From Siphonodentalium dalli (Eukaryota; Mollusca; Scaphopoda; Gadilida; Siphonodentaliidae), in assembly GCA_032622095.1 (NCBI GenBank), contig CP136063.1, positions 211,997,982 to 212,061,981 on the forward strand: a stretch of 64,000 nt of DNA, read 5' to 3'. Position numbers and translations under genes: made by a program. This document shows, in pieces, positions 34,901-47,010 of this stretch. The notes beneath the pieces are model-generated. The model did no database searches. It saw only the letters and a list, made by a program, of their open reading frames with translations, and was not told the origin of the DNA. Position 1 is the first letter of the stretch. Every line of letters begins with the position of its first letter.

Positions 34901-37900
34901 AGGCATCTCTGCTAATTACAGTGAATTTCCCCCCGCAAATATCTGTTTTAGTGTTAAAAGGGGGGTGGGTGTCAATAATGGTCGGAAAAAACTGCCGAAA
35001 ACGGAAACAAATTTGGCGGTGGGGGTGGGTGGGTACAAAAATGATCGAAAGGGAAAAAAATGCCATACATGCCTGAAATTTTTTTCCGGAATGAACAAGA
35101 GATAATTCACATGGAGACCGTCCGTATTCGTGTGGTGTGTGCGGAAAGTCATTAACTCCGTCGGAAACCTGACTGAACAAGAGATAATTCACACTGGAGA
35201 TCGACCGTATTTGTGTGATGTTTGCGGAAAGTCATTAACTCCGTCGGAAACCTGACTGAACAAGAGATAATTCACATGGAGATCGTCTGTATTCGTGTGA
35301 TGTGTGCGGAAAGTCATTATCTCCGTCGGAAACCTGACTGAACAAGAGATAATTCACACTGGAGATCGACCGTATTTGTGTGATGTGCACTGCAAATACA
35401 AATGTTCAGATTTGAACACCAAAAATGCAACAGATATTGAACATGTTCTATGTAGTATGTGTTCAATGTTGAACACTAGCGTTCAATGGAGTAATTTGAA
35501 CACTATGTGTTCATTTTTTTTAATGTTGGTGTTAAATTTTGAACACTGTGTGTTCAAATTTTTTTTACGTTGGTGTTCTAATTTTGAACACTATGTGTTC
35601 AAATGTTTTTAACGCTGGTGTTCAAATTTGAATACTATGTGTTCAAATGTTTTTAACGCTGGTGTTCAAATTTGAATACTATGTGTTCAAATGTTTTTAA
35701 CACTGGTGTTCAATTTTGAATACTGTGTGTTCAGTTTTTTAAACGCTAGTATTCAAACATGTCAACACTGGCATTAAAATTTGAACACTAGTGTCGTGTC
35801 GTCCTCATTGGACAACACCGACCCTGTCTTGAAAACAGCAACCTTTGCATTTTTGCTTGGTGGTGGTGAGTTCAAGCCATCAACGTGGCCACCTTTCTTC
35901 TTTTCTGCCATTCGCATATGCCGAATTTTCTGGGAAAACTAATGAAGTAGTAAACTCTGAAAATATCAATAATGTTAGGTCATTTATATGTGACCATAAG
36001 AATCATGACATGATTTGTACATGCTGCACATATGATTATGAAGCAAAACCCATTTGCAGTTGCTCAGTCAGTTCTATATTCTATAACTTATATACTACAG
36101 TACTTGGGCCTACTAGTACTACTACTAGGCCAAATTTGTTTTTTGAAAGAAATGTATGTAGCCTATACTTATAATATATACCAACTAATAGATCTACAAT
36201 TTTCTACATGCATGACTATACTATATACGTATTCCGAATTGTCAAGGTTATACTTATAGTAACTTATACTGATGAAAATGAATAATTATGAGTTCATGGT
36301 GATGGAAATTGAAATTACATAATTTCTAAATTCTTGGCACAAAAATTTAATGTGAATACTCACCACTAACGTACACGTAGAATACATGTCCATGCGTCGA
36401 AATAAAAACAAATATCCGCTAGGCCTATTTACTGAAGATCGATTTTCTTGAGCCACACAAATTTCACAATAACACAACCACAATGACGCCAGGCATCTCT
36501 GCTAATTACAGTGAATTTCCCCCCGCAAATATCTGTTTTAGTGTTAAAAGGGGGGTGGGTGTCAATAATGGTCGGAAAAAACTGCCGAAAACGGAAACAA
36601 ATTTGGCGGTGGGGGTGGGTGGGTACAAAAATGATCGAAAGGGAAAAAAATGCCATACATGCCTGAAAATTTTTTCCGGAATGAACAAGAGATAATTCAC
36701 ATGGAGACCGTCCGTATTCGTGTGGTGTGTGCGGAAAGTCATTAACTCCGTCGGAAACCTGACTGAACAAGAGATAATTCACACTGGAGATCGACCGTAT
36801 TTGTGTGATGTTTGCGGAAAGTCATTAACTCCGTCGGAAACCTGACTGAACAAGAGATAATTCACATGGAGATCGTCTGTATTCGTGTGATGTGTGCGGA
36901 AAGTCATTATCTCCGTCGGAAACCTGACTGAACAAGAGATAATTCACACTGGAGATCGACCGTATTTGTGTGATGTGCACTGCAAATACAAATGTTCAGA
37001 TTTGAACACCAAAAATGCAACAGATATTGAACATGTTCTATGTAGTATGTGTTCAATGTTGAACACTAGCGTTCAATGGAGTAATTTGAACACTATGTGT
37101 TCATTTTTTTAAATGTTGGTGTTAAATTTTGAACACTGTGTGTTCAAATTTTTTTTACGTTGGTGTTCTAATTTTGAACACTATGTGTTCAAATGTTTTT
37201 AACGCTGGTGTTCAAATTTGAATACTATGTGTTCAAATGTTTTTAACGCTGGTGTTCAAATTTGAATACTATGTGTTCAAATGTTTTTAACACTGGTGTT
37301 CAATTTTGAATACTGTGTGTTCAGTTTTTTAAACGCTAGTATTCAAACATGTCAACACTGGCATTAAAATTTGAACACTAGTGTCGTGTCGTCCTCATTG
37401 GACAACACCGACCCTGTCTTGAAAACAGCAACCTTTGCATTTTTGCTTGGTGGTGGTGAGTTCAAGCCATCAACGTGGCCACCTTTCTTCTTTTCTGCCA
37501 TTCGCATATGCCGAATTTTCTGGGAAAACTAATGAAGTAGTAAACTCTGAAAATATCAATAATGTTAGGTCATTTATATGTGACCATAAGAATCATGACA
37601 TGATTTGTACATGCTGCACATATGATTATGAAGCAAAACCCATTTGCAGTTGCTCAGTCAGTTCTATATTCTATAACTTATATACTACAGTACTTGGGCC
37701 TACTAGTACTACTACTAGGCCAAATTTGTTTTTTGAAAGAAATGTATGTAGCCTATACTTATAATATATACCAACTAATAGATCTACAATTTTCTACATG
37801 CATGACTATACTATATACGTATTCCGAATTGTCAAGGTTATACTTATAGTAACTTATACTGATGAAAATGAATAATTATGAGTTCATGGTGATGGAAATT

Positions 37901-38264
37901 GAAATTACATAATTTCTAAATTCTTGGCACAAAAATTTAATGTGAATACTCACCACTAACGTACACGTAGAATACATGTCCATGCGTCGAAATAAAAACA
38001 AATATCCGCTAGGCCTATTTACTGAAGATCGATTTTCTTGAGCCACACAAATTTCACAATAACACAACCACAATGACGCCAGGCATCTCTGCTAATTACA
38101 GTGAATTTCCCCCCGCAAATATCTGTTTTAGTGTTAAAGGGGGGTGGGTGTCAATAATGGTCGGAAAAAACTGCCGAAAACGGAAACAAATTTGGCGGTG
38201 GGGGTGGGTGGGTACAAAAATGATCGAAAGGGAAAAAAATGCCATACATGCCTGAAATTTTTTT

Positions 38265-38730
38265 CCGACCCCCCACCTGTAATTATGCTTATTAATCTAT
38301 GTCTTAAACAGTTGAACTAGTTGTTTACATATATATGATATACGACATCTGTTTATAAAGTGTTCGGTTGCGATTCTGTTTGCCAGATAGATAGAAAACA
38401 TCCACATACATATTCCATAAAATTTTACTATGTTTTCTTTGAACCAACACAAGGCCAGAAAGTCGAAAATGGTATCACTCATGAAACAAATTATTGGACC
38501 AAACTAAGATTAAATTTTGATACATAGACCATACACATGTCACCTTTAATTCCGAACTTACGAGCCAAAAAGTGCAAATATAATTTGACTAAAACATATT
38601 CGAACTTGACATGTATTTTTACTGAGAAACACACATACCGACTTAATTTCCGATAAAATAATCCAAAACGTTATGCCGTGATCGGTCGGAAACCAAAATG
38701 TTAACGTACGGACATAAAATAATATATATA
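38265..38730. repeat. mosaic block P, copy 5
   Basis: Intact P block from ACCCCCCACCTGTAATTATG to ACATAAAATAATATATATACG, followed directly by block Q. It shows the undisturbed P-Q order and the empty site of the 6-kb element. Confidence 0.8.
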
Positions 38731-39180
38731 CGACCGTTCTTTTCAAACCAGTGGATGTAATTTGGGCTATAAAACTGTCTGACCCTTTCTTGGCGATCTC
38801 CTTACAATCTGACATTCTTCATATAGGAACTCCTATTGCGTGGCCTACTACTTGGCTTGCATCTAAATAGCTCCCCACCATACATGCTCCGCGAATTTGC
38901 CATGCTTTGTATTTTGGTACCTTTTGTTACACAGCGCCATGGTGTTGTATATGTATATGCATGGAGCGTCTTTTAAAGGTCTCTGTTTGTGAGACCAGTT
39001 TAGTTATTGTCTGGTTATCGCACGCGAAAGGGCGTGTTTTATGTATCTCTCCGATATGATCAAAACTATATTTGATCGAAGGATTGTATTGAGTGCATAC
39101 ACGTTGTTCTATATATCTAACTACTTGCATGGTGGCAGCTTTTACGACGGCGGCCTCTTTCACATGCAACAACGATAAAC
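38731..39180. repeat. mosaic block Q, copy 3
   Basis: Uninterrupted Q block. GTTTTATGT occurs once at 39036-39044, the empty target of the 420-bp element present in the array units. Confidence 0.8.
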
Positions 39181-39380
39181 AGGTCTCACAAAACGGAGAC
39201 CTTTACAAGACGCTCCTGTATACAAAATATACAATACCAAACCATGACGCAATGCCTTTCGGACCATGGCCGGATGGGGCCTGATATAATTATTCCCTAC
39301 CACTATTGCCACTAGATCATGGGATCCATCTGCAACTGGAGGTTGCATGATTTTTATGAGTCGCTATCGCAATAATATAT
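39181..39380. repeat. hybrid junction between mosaic blocks and the 4.35-kb array
   Basis: Contains GAGACC-rich pieces of the Q inverted repeat, then CCATCTGCAACTGGAGGTTG and GAGTCGC as found before exon 1 of type 1 copies, then enters the array at ATTTATTTGATTACCCTGTA. Confidence 0.6.
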
Positions 39381-39605
39381 ATTTATTTGATTACCCTGTA
39401 TGTATGCGTGGCCTACTACTTGGCTTGCATCTCAAATAGCTCCCCACCATACATGCTCCGCGAATTTATTATGCATTCTATTTCTGTACCTTTTTTTACA
39501 CAACGCCATGGTTTTGTATATGTGTATGTGGGAGCGTCTTTTAAAGGTCTCCGTTTTTTGAAACCCGTTTAGTTACTGTCTGATCTGAAAGCAAGTGTTT
39601 TATGT

Positions 39606-40025
39606 CAAACTCCATACAGCGCCCTCTACGTTATAACTGCGATATAGCACTGCCACAAGGATGGTACTTTGCAGACGATAAATCTATTTTTACATATCGT
39701 CGCGGAACAATATTTAGTCACATATTATCTTGTTTTGACCACCAAATTTTATTTAAAGTTTGCAATAATGGTAATTCTTTCGGTATTGATAAGAACAATA
39801 TGAACTGAGCCAGACATAGACAATTTTAATCCTAAAACATAAGAACTAAAAACACGTAAGAAATCCCAAACTGTACACAGCGCCATCTACGCTCATGCTA
39901 TGATGTCCCGCGTAGCGTAGGGGACTGAACTCTGTCTTGCAGCTTGAAGAAATCCTTACCAATTAATGTCCTTATGTCAGTGGTATCTCAGCGGAGCGAT
40001 GGGAGATAACTCTGCCTGGAGTTTG
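39606..40025. mobile_element. 420-bp TIR element, unit 1
   Basis: Ends CAAACTCCA and TGGAGTTTG are complements. The 9-base duplication GTTTTATGT flanks it (39597-39605, 40026-40034), and paralogous Q blocks have the site empty (39036). The start (CAAACTCCATACAGCGCCCT) is echoed internally near 39871 (CAAACTGTACACAGCGCCAT). The 8-9 base target fits hAT-like or Mutator-like MITEs. A 68-codon frame (39602-39808) lies mostly inside and is not taken as a gene. Confidence 0.85.
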
Positions 40026-40122
40026 GTTTTATGTATCTCTCCAATATGATTAAACTATGTTTGATCGAAGGGTTGTATTTAATGCAGATACGTTATTCCT
40101 ATGTATCTGACTACTGGCATGC

Positions 40123-40446
40123 ATGGTGGCAACTTTTACCATTGCGGACTCTTTCACATGCAAAACATTAACAGCGGAGGACTACAATCCACCGACAACG
40201 AGACCTCCGGTGTCCCCCGACTGCATCGCGGAAGAGGAGCAGGCATCACCACCCCATGTTCCTGTTGAAGATGCTGAAATTGAACACCAAAAGTACATGG
40301 AAGAAGCAGAACATCAACAGTACTTAGTGAGCCATCAACTAAAATTCCAACAGCTCCAGGATCTAATCCTACAGCAGCAACAACAACAACAGATATCTTC
40401 AACCGAGAAACCTAATTCGAAGAAAAAGAGGAAAAAGAAAAAATAA
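40123..40446 (+). CDS. family A protein, array unit 1
   Basis: 107 residues. The first 16 codons (MVATFTIADSFTCKT) lie in sequence shared with block Q; family-specific sequence starts at about LTAEDYNPP. An alternative is a splice acceptor, ACATTAACAG, at 40164-40174. The parts are a Pro-rich acidic stretch (PPTTRPPVSPDC, EEEQASPP), a charged helix-prone segment (EIEHQKYMEEAEHQQYLVSH), LQDLILQQQQQQQ, then SSTEKPNSKKKRKKKK. The lysine tail could be a nuclear localisation signal and the Q-rich helix an interaction surface, both inferred. AATAAAGGCAA follows at about 40490. It lies about 650 bases before family B exon 1 on the same strand. The tail matches the inverted copy at 7706-8197. No known family recognised. 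Confidence 0.5.
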   Translation: MVATFTIADSFTCKTLTAEDYNPPTTRPPVSPDCIAEEEQASPPHVPVEDAEIEHQKYMEEAEHQQYLVSHQLKFQQLQDLILQQQQQQQISSTEKPNSKKKRKKKK

Positions 40447-40599
40447 AGTTAACATCTTAAATTGCTTCTTTTTTTAGGTTAATTCTATAATAAAGGCAAA
40501 AAACATGAGGGGTTAAAGGGAGGACCAATCGGTCCTTCCGACAATCCCGGGGTTACCCCCCCCCCCCCCCAAACCACCCATGCAAAAAAAAAGTCTAAC

Positions 40600-40700
40600 A
40601 TTAATTGTAAGCCACCGTGGATGCTCATTGAAAAAAACAATCCAAGAGGAAAACAGCGTTATCGAGCTTGAAACTTCTATATCAGACGTGAGTAGACCAT
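40600..40700. repeat. diverged internal duplication in the array unit, first copy
   Basis: AAGCCACCGTGGATGCTCATTGAAAAAAA through ATATCAGACGTGAGTAG corresponds to 41285-41395 (AACCACTGTGGATGTTCATT to TTTCAGACGTCAGTAAG), about 690 bases downstream. The same pair occurs in units 2 and 3. Confidence 0.55.
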
Positions 40701-41096
40701 CAGACGATTCAGTTATATATTTTTGCGTGGGCTATCAGTGCAAATTTGATGAAATAATTTGTGTATTGCTCTTGGGGTTTACCCACAAAAAATAGCTTAC
40801 TATATTTTGGCGTTTCGGTCCATGCCACCCAATGATAGCATATTTATTAAATTAGCATTGAAAATGATTACGTATAAAATACTATTAGATTTAGATGAAA
40901 ACGTATATCTATCTAATGCGACAGGCACTTGTTAATGGATTGTATGTGTTGTGTCTTAGTTATAATATTATGGTGCATTTGTTATGGAAATGTTATATAA
41001 TTGTTAACGTATATATAAATTGTTTTTATATATATAAGATCAGTATTCACACACCCTTTGTGCAATCCCGCAGAATGAAGCGTGTTCACCAATATT

Positions 41097-42674
41097 ATGA
41101 CCATTGGTACCGTTGTGTTGTTTCAATTTCCTCAGATCGCGGCCGCCACCTTTGGTGTGATCTATGTTCAGGTGATCATATATATATTCATTAACATCTT
41201 AAGCAATCAAAAGGCGAATATGTCCCATATTGAGGAACCCTATATATATAGAATTAATGTCGTGTGTAAAAGTCCTACGTTACTTGGGAACCACTGTGGA
41301 TGTTCATTAAAAAAAAATTAAAAACAAAAAACAACTTGTTCTATCGATTTTCCAATTTCAGACGTCAGTAAGCGAAGTTTTGATATTTTGCAGTTATATC
41401 AGTTAAAATTGAGTAATTCGCGGACATATATTCTAAATTGAAACGTGTGTTGGCATTGCCGCCACAAGTCACCTGACTGACCATTTCACCTACATTCTAG
41501 GCCAACACGATCATTTTTGAATTTATGGAAAGATGTTATTTTGATTGAAGTTAATTAAATATACATAATCCGAATTAACGCTCCTAAATTACCATTTCTT
41601 TGGCTTCGGGGGTATAAATATTTGATTCGAGTCGAGGAACCCATCCATCAAAGTTATCACTGATATCGATTTTTGAAATCTGTTATTTTCTCCAATAATT
41701 ATTGGACTATTTGGCGGCCAAGAAAATATTCGATGAGCCGACCCGACAAACTCTCGATATCAAATTGCGTTGAAAAAAATATATAACATGTTTTGGAAAA
41801 TCTTATAAGAGTTGACAGCGGTTAGAATTATTTTTTGGTAATGATCGATACTGATAACTAAATCGTCCTTTGAAGAAATGTTGATTTTGGAATCTGACGA
41901 TACGGGACCATCGAATCGGGATTGTGTACCTTTAAATGTATCACTTGAGACCTTGTTGGGGTTGGGTCCCTACAAGTAGATATAAACATGTAGGTTTGGC
42001 GTTGTCAAGCTAATAATAATAATAATAAAACATCTTTCAAATCACATTATATTCACTTGAGAAGTGTGTGTTCATAAACCAACTTATTAAATTGGCGTAG
42101 CCTTACATACTGAAATAATGTAATTGAAACTGTCAAATAAAATTAAGAATATCATGTCAATTATCTGTCTACTTATTTATTTCAGATGGAGAGAAGAGAC
42201 AATAATGTAGTCATTTGGGACATGGAAGGTGAGGGTAGCATTGAAGAGCAGTACATGAGGCTAACAGAGAGTGGGGAAGGTTCAAATATGAAGTCTAAGA
42301 ATCGTCGGAAGTCAGTTACTAAAGGCAGGAGACAAAGATCAGTAATGTACAAAGAATATATGAAGGGAATTTCAACCAAAAGAATCTCCGCCCAGTACAC
42401 CAGCCGCACCGAGCGAACAATAAGGCAGGGCACACCGACTAGACGATCTCTCAGAAGGCAGGTGCTGGTACGACAAGCTGTCAACGTCGGACTCCCGTTA
42501 TATGCATCAACATCAAGGCATTCTATATGTCAGCCTTCAGTTGTTAGCTTCTCAACTACGCCGAGTATGGATGGTATCAAAATATATTCACGTATTGATG
42601 TAGCATCTATAGTCAAAATCGAAAATATAAACGAGTGGAGAAGAAAAGGAAGAGCTTGGCAAATTTACGACTGA
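41097..42674 (+). CDS. family B type 2, array unit 1: two-exon gene
   Basis: Exon 1 is 41097-41171 (25 codons, MTIGTVVLFQF...GVIYVQ, hydrophobic), ending GTTCAG before GTGATC. Exon 2 is 42186-42674, after TTATTTATTTCAG. The phase is 0 on both sides and the total is 187 residues, against 186 in type 1. VVIW lies at about residues 33-36, in RDNNVVIW-D-M-E-G, followed by S-x-E-E-Q-Y-M-R. Then comes a very basic region (KNRRKSVTKGRRQRS, RRSLRRQVLVRQ) and the end RRKGRAWQIYD. AATAAA is at 42800. Sequence before exon 1 (TTTGTGCAATCCCGC, GTGTTCACCAA, GGTACCGTTGTGT) is shared with type 1, but the type 1 start ATG is lost. Exon 2 itself begins with ATG, so translation could start there. The function is unknown. 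Confidence 0.5.
41584..41720. repeat. intronic dispersed repeat
   Basis: CTAAATTACCATTTCTTTGG through CCATCCATCAAAGTT recurs, diverged, at 59910-60030. It is present in all three array introns. Confidence 0.65.
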
Positions 42675-42799
42675 GAATTTTCAGCTTCGCATGAGATGTT
42701 TCGTGCTGAAAAGGAATTACTATTTGCATGAAGTCTGTTTTGTTATGTTTGTCTTTGTTTTTATGTTTGATTGATCTTGTTCTGATTTTAATATTATTA

Positions 42800-42805
42800 A
42801 ATAAA
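42800..42805 (+). promoter_or_regulatory. poly(A) signal, type 2 unit 1
   Basis: AATAAA about 125 bases after the TGA, in conserved 3' flank. Confidence 0.6.
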
Positions 42806-42839
42806 CATACACATGTCAAATTCAGAGTATTTTAATTTT

Positions 42840-43743
42840 GTTACCTATGGACTGTTGTCTGCTAATCAGATCTACTGATATTATTACAGAAAATAAATGG
42901 ATAAATTACCACAGGTCACTTAAATTTCAACAATTTTTTTTAAGGACATTCAGTGATCAAAACCGGTTGTATAGTACTTGATACTAATTACATATTATGA
43001 GAAAACCAATGTAATGATATTTTGTCAAATGTTTTCAACTGATATTAGCAGGAACATATCTATATCAACCCCTTTCTTGACTAAGTACTCATTGATGAGA
43101 TATTCCCATAAGTAAGGTTCAGATAATAAGCTCAAGGGCCATAATGCCATAGGTCATTTGTTTAACTTGTTATCTGAACATCTCCCACCATATAATGCAC
43201 TTGTATTATCTGTTGCCTGCTTATATTTCCTGAACATCCTTCCAAACATAATAGACCATTCCAATCTAAACTTTTATAAATCAATTGACGAATCCATTTA
43301 GTAACAAAAGGGGTTTAAATGCTTGGAAAAGATATAATTAAAGACTTGAACATTAAGTGGATAAAATTATATCCGATGTTGTTTATGAGGGGGTTTTCGA
43401 AAAAAATGTAAATACAATTATACTGTTTACTCATAAACAATTTATTTATACAAATGAACAAAAATACAATTATTCAAAATTACTCTGACCATTCAATAGT
43501 TCATATGTGGGTGATATTAAACAAAGACAGCATATCATATATTAATTTCTGGCATTCAAATAGTCATCACATTTCAAACACAAATGACAGATTTTCAAAC
43601 TTGATCTAAGTTGATGGACATCTCAATGTACCATTTTGATTGATATATTGCCATTTTGATAACAAAAGCCCCATTAAAATTTGTTCACCCATCAGTGGGC
43701 GATGCTGGTGAATTGATAACTTGAAAAAAAGTTACACGCCATT
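42840..43743. other. spacer between array units 1 and 2
   Basis: AT-rich and found only in the array (again 47170-48079 and 53260-54166). No gene supported. Confidence 0.6.
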
Positions 43744-43968
43744 ATTTATTTGATTACCCTGTATGTGTACGTGGCCTACTACTTGGCTTGCATCTCAAAT
43801 AGCTCCCCACCATACATGCTCCGCGAATTTATTATGCATTCTATTTCTGTACCTTTTTTTACACAACGCCATGGTTTTGTATATGTGTATGTGGGAGCGT
43901 CTTTTAAAGGTCTCCGTTTTTTGAAACCCGTTTAGTTACTGTCTGATCTGAAAGCAAGTGTTTTATGT

Positions 43969-44388
43969 CAAACTCCATACAGCGCCCTCTACGTTATAAC
44001 TGCGATATAGCACTGCCACAAGGATGGTACTTTGCAGACGATAAATCTATTTTTACATATTGTCGCGGAACAATATTTAGTCACATATTATCTTGTTTTG
44101 ACCACCAAATTTTATTTAAAGTTTGCAATAATGGTAATTCTTTCGGTATTGATAAGAACAATATGAACTGAGCCAGACATAGACAATTTTAATCCTAAAA
44201 CATAAGAACTAAAAACACGTAAGAAATCCCAAACTGTACACAGCGCCATCTACGCTCATGCTATGATGTCCCGCGTAGCGTAGGGGACTGAACTCTGCCT
44301 TGCAGCTTGAAGAAATCCTTACCAATTAATGTCCTTATGTCAGTGGTATCTCAGCGGAGCGATGGGAGATAACGCTGCCTGGAGTTTG
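43969..44388. mobile_element. 420-bp TIR element, unit 2
   Basis: Same position and ends as in unit 1, with GTTTTATGT at 43960-43968 and 44389-44397. Confidence 0.85.
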
Positions 44389-44485
44389 GTTTTATGTATC
44401 TCTCCAATATGATTAAACTATGTTTGATCGAAGGGTTGTATTGAATGCAGATACGTTATTCCTATGTATCTGACTACTGGCATGC

Positions 44486-44815
44486 ATGGTGGCAACTTTT
44501 ACCATTGCGGACTCTTTCACATGCAAAACATTAACAGCGGAGGACTACAATCCACCGACAACGAGACCTCCGGTGTCCCCCGACTGCATCGCGGAAGAGG
44601 AGCAGGCATCACCACCCCATGTTCCTGTTGAAGATGCTGAAATTGAACACCAAAAGTACATGGAAGAAGCAGAAGCAGAACATCAACAGTACTTAGTGAG
44701 CCATCAACTAAAATTCCAACAGCTCCAGGATCTAATCCTACAGCAGCAACAACAACAACAGATATCTTCAACCGAGAAACCTAATTCGAAGAAAAAGAGG
44801 AAAAAGAAAAAATAA
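44486..44815 (+). CDS. family A protein, array unit 2
   Basis: 109 residues, like unit 1 but with one extra GAAGCA unit (MEEAEAEHQQ). The lysine tail is complete (KKKRKKKK). The length change in a short repeat keeps the frame, which is compatible with, but does not prove, coding constraint. Upstream and downstream order is as in unit 1. Confidence 0.5.
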   Translation: MVATFTIADSFTCKTLTAEDYNPPTTRPPVSPDCIAEEEQASPPHVPVEDAEIEHQKYMEEAEAEHQQYLVSHQLKFQQLQDLILQQQQQQQISSTEKPNSKKKRKKKK

Positions 44816-45461
44816 AGTTAACATCTTAAATTGCTTCTTTTTTTAGGTTAATTCTATAATAAAGGCAAAAAACATGAGGGGTTAAAGGGAGGACCAATCG
44901 GTCCTTCCGACAATCCCGGGGTTATCCCCCCCCCCAAACCACCCATGCAAACAAAAAGTCTAACATTAATTGTAAGCCACCGTGGATGCTCATTGAAAAA
45001 AACAATCCAAGAGGAAAACAGCGTTATCGAGCTTGAAACTTCTATATCAGACGTGAGTAGACCATCAGACGATTCAGTTATATATTTTTGCTTGGGCTAT
45101 CAGTGCAAATTTTATGAAATAATTTGTGTATTGCTCTTGGGGTTTACCCACAAAAAATAGCTTACTATATTTTGGCGTATCGGGCCATGCCACCCAATGA
45201 TAGCATATTTATTAAATTAGCATTGAAAATGATTACGTATAAAATACTATTAGATTTAGATGAAAACGTATATCTATCTAATGCGACAGGCACTTGTTAA
45301 TGGATTGTATGTGTTGTGTCTTAGTTATAATATTATGGTGCATTTGTTATGGAAATGTTATATAATTGTTAACGTATATATAAATTGTTTTTATATATAT
45401 AAGATCAGTATTCACACACCCTTTGTGCAATCCCGCAGAATGAAGCGTGTTCACCAATATT

Positions 45462-47010
45462 ATGACCATTGGTACCGTTGTGTTGTTTCAATTTCCTCAG
45501 ATCGCGGCCGCCACCTTTGGTGTGATCTATGTTCAGGTGATCATATATATATTCATTAACATCTTAAGCAATCAAAAGGCGAATATGTCCCATATTGAGG
45601 AACCCTATATATATAGAATTAATGTCGTGTGTAAAAGTCCTACGTTACTTGGGAACCACTGTGGATGTTCATTGAAAAAAATTAAAAACAAAAAACAACT
45701 TGTTCTATCGATTTTCCAATTTCAGACGTCAGTAAGCGAAGTTTTGATATTTTGCAGTTATATCAGTTAAAATTGAGTAATTCGCGGACATATATTCTAA
45801 ATTGAAACGTGTGTTGGCATTGCCGCCACAAGTCACCTGACTGACCATTTCACCTACATTCTAGGCCAACACGATCATTTTTGAATTTATGGAAAGATGT
45901 TTTTTTGATTGAAGTTAATTAAATATACATAATCCGAATTAACGCTCCTAAATTACCATTTCTTTGGCTTCGGGGGTATAAATATTTGATTCGAGTCGAG
46001 GAACCCATCCATCAAAGTTATCACTGATATCGATTTTTGAAATCTGTTATTGGCCAAGAAAATATTCGATGAGCCGACCCGACAAACTCTCGATATCAAA
46101 TTGCGTTGAAAAAAATATATAACATGTTTTGGAAAATCTTATAAGAGTTGACAGCGGTTAGAATTATTTTTTGGTAATGATCGATACTGATAACTAAATC
46201 GTCCTTTGAAGAAATGTTGATTTTGGAATCTGACGATACGGGACCATCGAATCGGGATTGTGTACCTTTAAATGTATCACTTGAGACCTTGTTGGGGTTG
46301 GGTCCCTACAAGTAGATATAAACATGTAGGTTTGGCGTTGTCAAGCTAATAATAATAATAATAAAACATCTTTCAAATCACATTATATTCACTTGAGAAG
46401 TGTGTGTTCATAAACCAACTTATTAAATTGGCGTAGCCTTACATACTGAAATAATGTAATTGAAACTGTCAAATAAAATTAAGAATATCATGTCAATTAT
46501 CTGTCTACTTATTTATTTCAGATGGAGAGAATAGACAATAATGTAGTCATTTGGGACATGGAAGGTGAGGGTAGCATTGAAGAGCAGTACATGAGGCTAA
46601 CAGAGAGTGGGGAAGGTTCAAATCTGATGTCTAAGAATCGTCGGAAGTCAGTTACTAAAGGCAGGAGACAAAGATCAGTAATGTACAAAGAATATATGAA
46701 GGGAATTTCAACCAAAAGAATCTCCGCCCAGTACACCAGCCGCACCGAGCGAACAATAAGGCAGGGCACACCGACTAGACGATCTCTCAGAAGGCAGGTG
46801 CTGGTACGACAAGCTGTCAACGTCGGACTCCCGTTATATGCATCAACATCAAGGCATTCTATATGTCAGCCTTCAGTTGTTAGCTTCTCAACTACGCCGA
46901 GTATGGATGGTATCAAAATATATTCACGTATTGATGTAGCATCTATAGTCAAAATCGAAAATATAAACGAGTGGAGAAGAAACGGAAGAGCTTGGCAAAT
47001 TTACGACTGA
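45462..47010 (+). CDS. family B type 2, array unit 2: two-exon gene
   Basis: Exon 1 is 45462-45536 and exon 2 is 46522-47010, with the same junctions and phase as unit 1. It has small substitutions (MERIDNN for MERRDNN, NLMSKN for NMKSKN, RRNGRAW for RRKGRAW) and no stop or frameshift. Its intron lacks about 30 bases present in unit 1 near 41690. AATAAA at 47136. Confidence 0.5.

Larger units (their letters stand above)
30316..38264. repeat. five tandem 1590-bp units
   Basis: Units begin at CCGGAATGAACAAGAGATAA: 30316, 31906, 33496, 35086 and 36676. Only a handful of differences were seen (unit 1 CATTAGCAG against CATTTGCAG and GTGAGTGGG against GTGGGTGGG; unit 4 CTGAAAATTTTTT; unit 5 one A fewer near 38138 and a T-to-A near 37110). 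Each unit has three modules: dead zinc-finger DNA, a GTGTTCAA palindrome array, and a spacer ending in the GGTCGGAAAAAACTGCC block. The array ends where that block runs on into block P, as it does at 57605. Frames repeated in each unit are carried by the repeat and not supported as genes. Confidence 0.95.

Noticed and set aside
39602-39808. 68-codon frame repeated in all four array units
   Set aside because: It begins in the target duplication and lies in the 420-bp TIR element. Repetition reflects recent array duplication, and changes between units alter amino acids.
39868-40025. Possible tRNA-derived SINE head
   Set aside because: No convincing A and B box pair was found, and the segment lies inside the TIR-bounded element.
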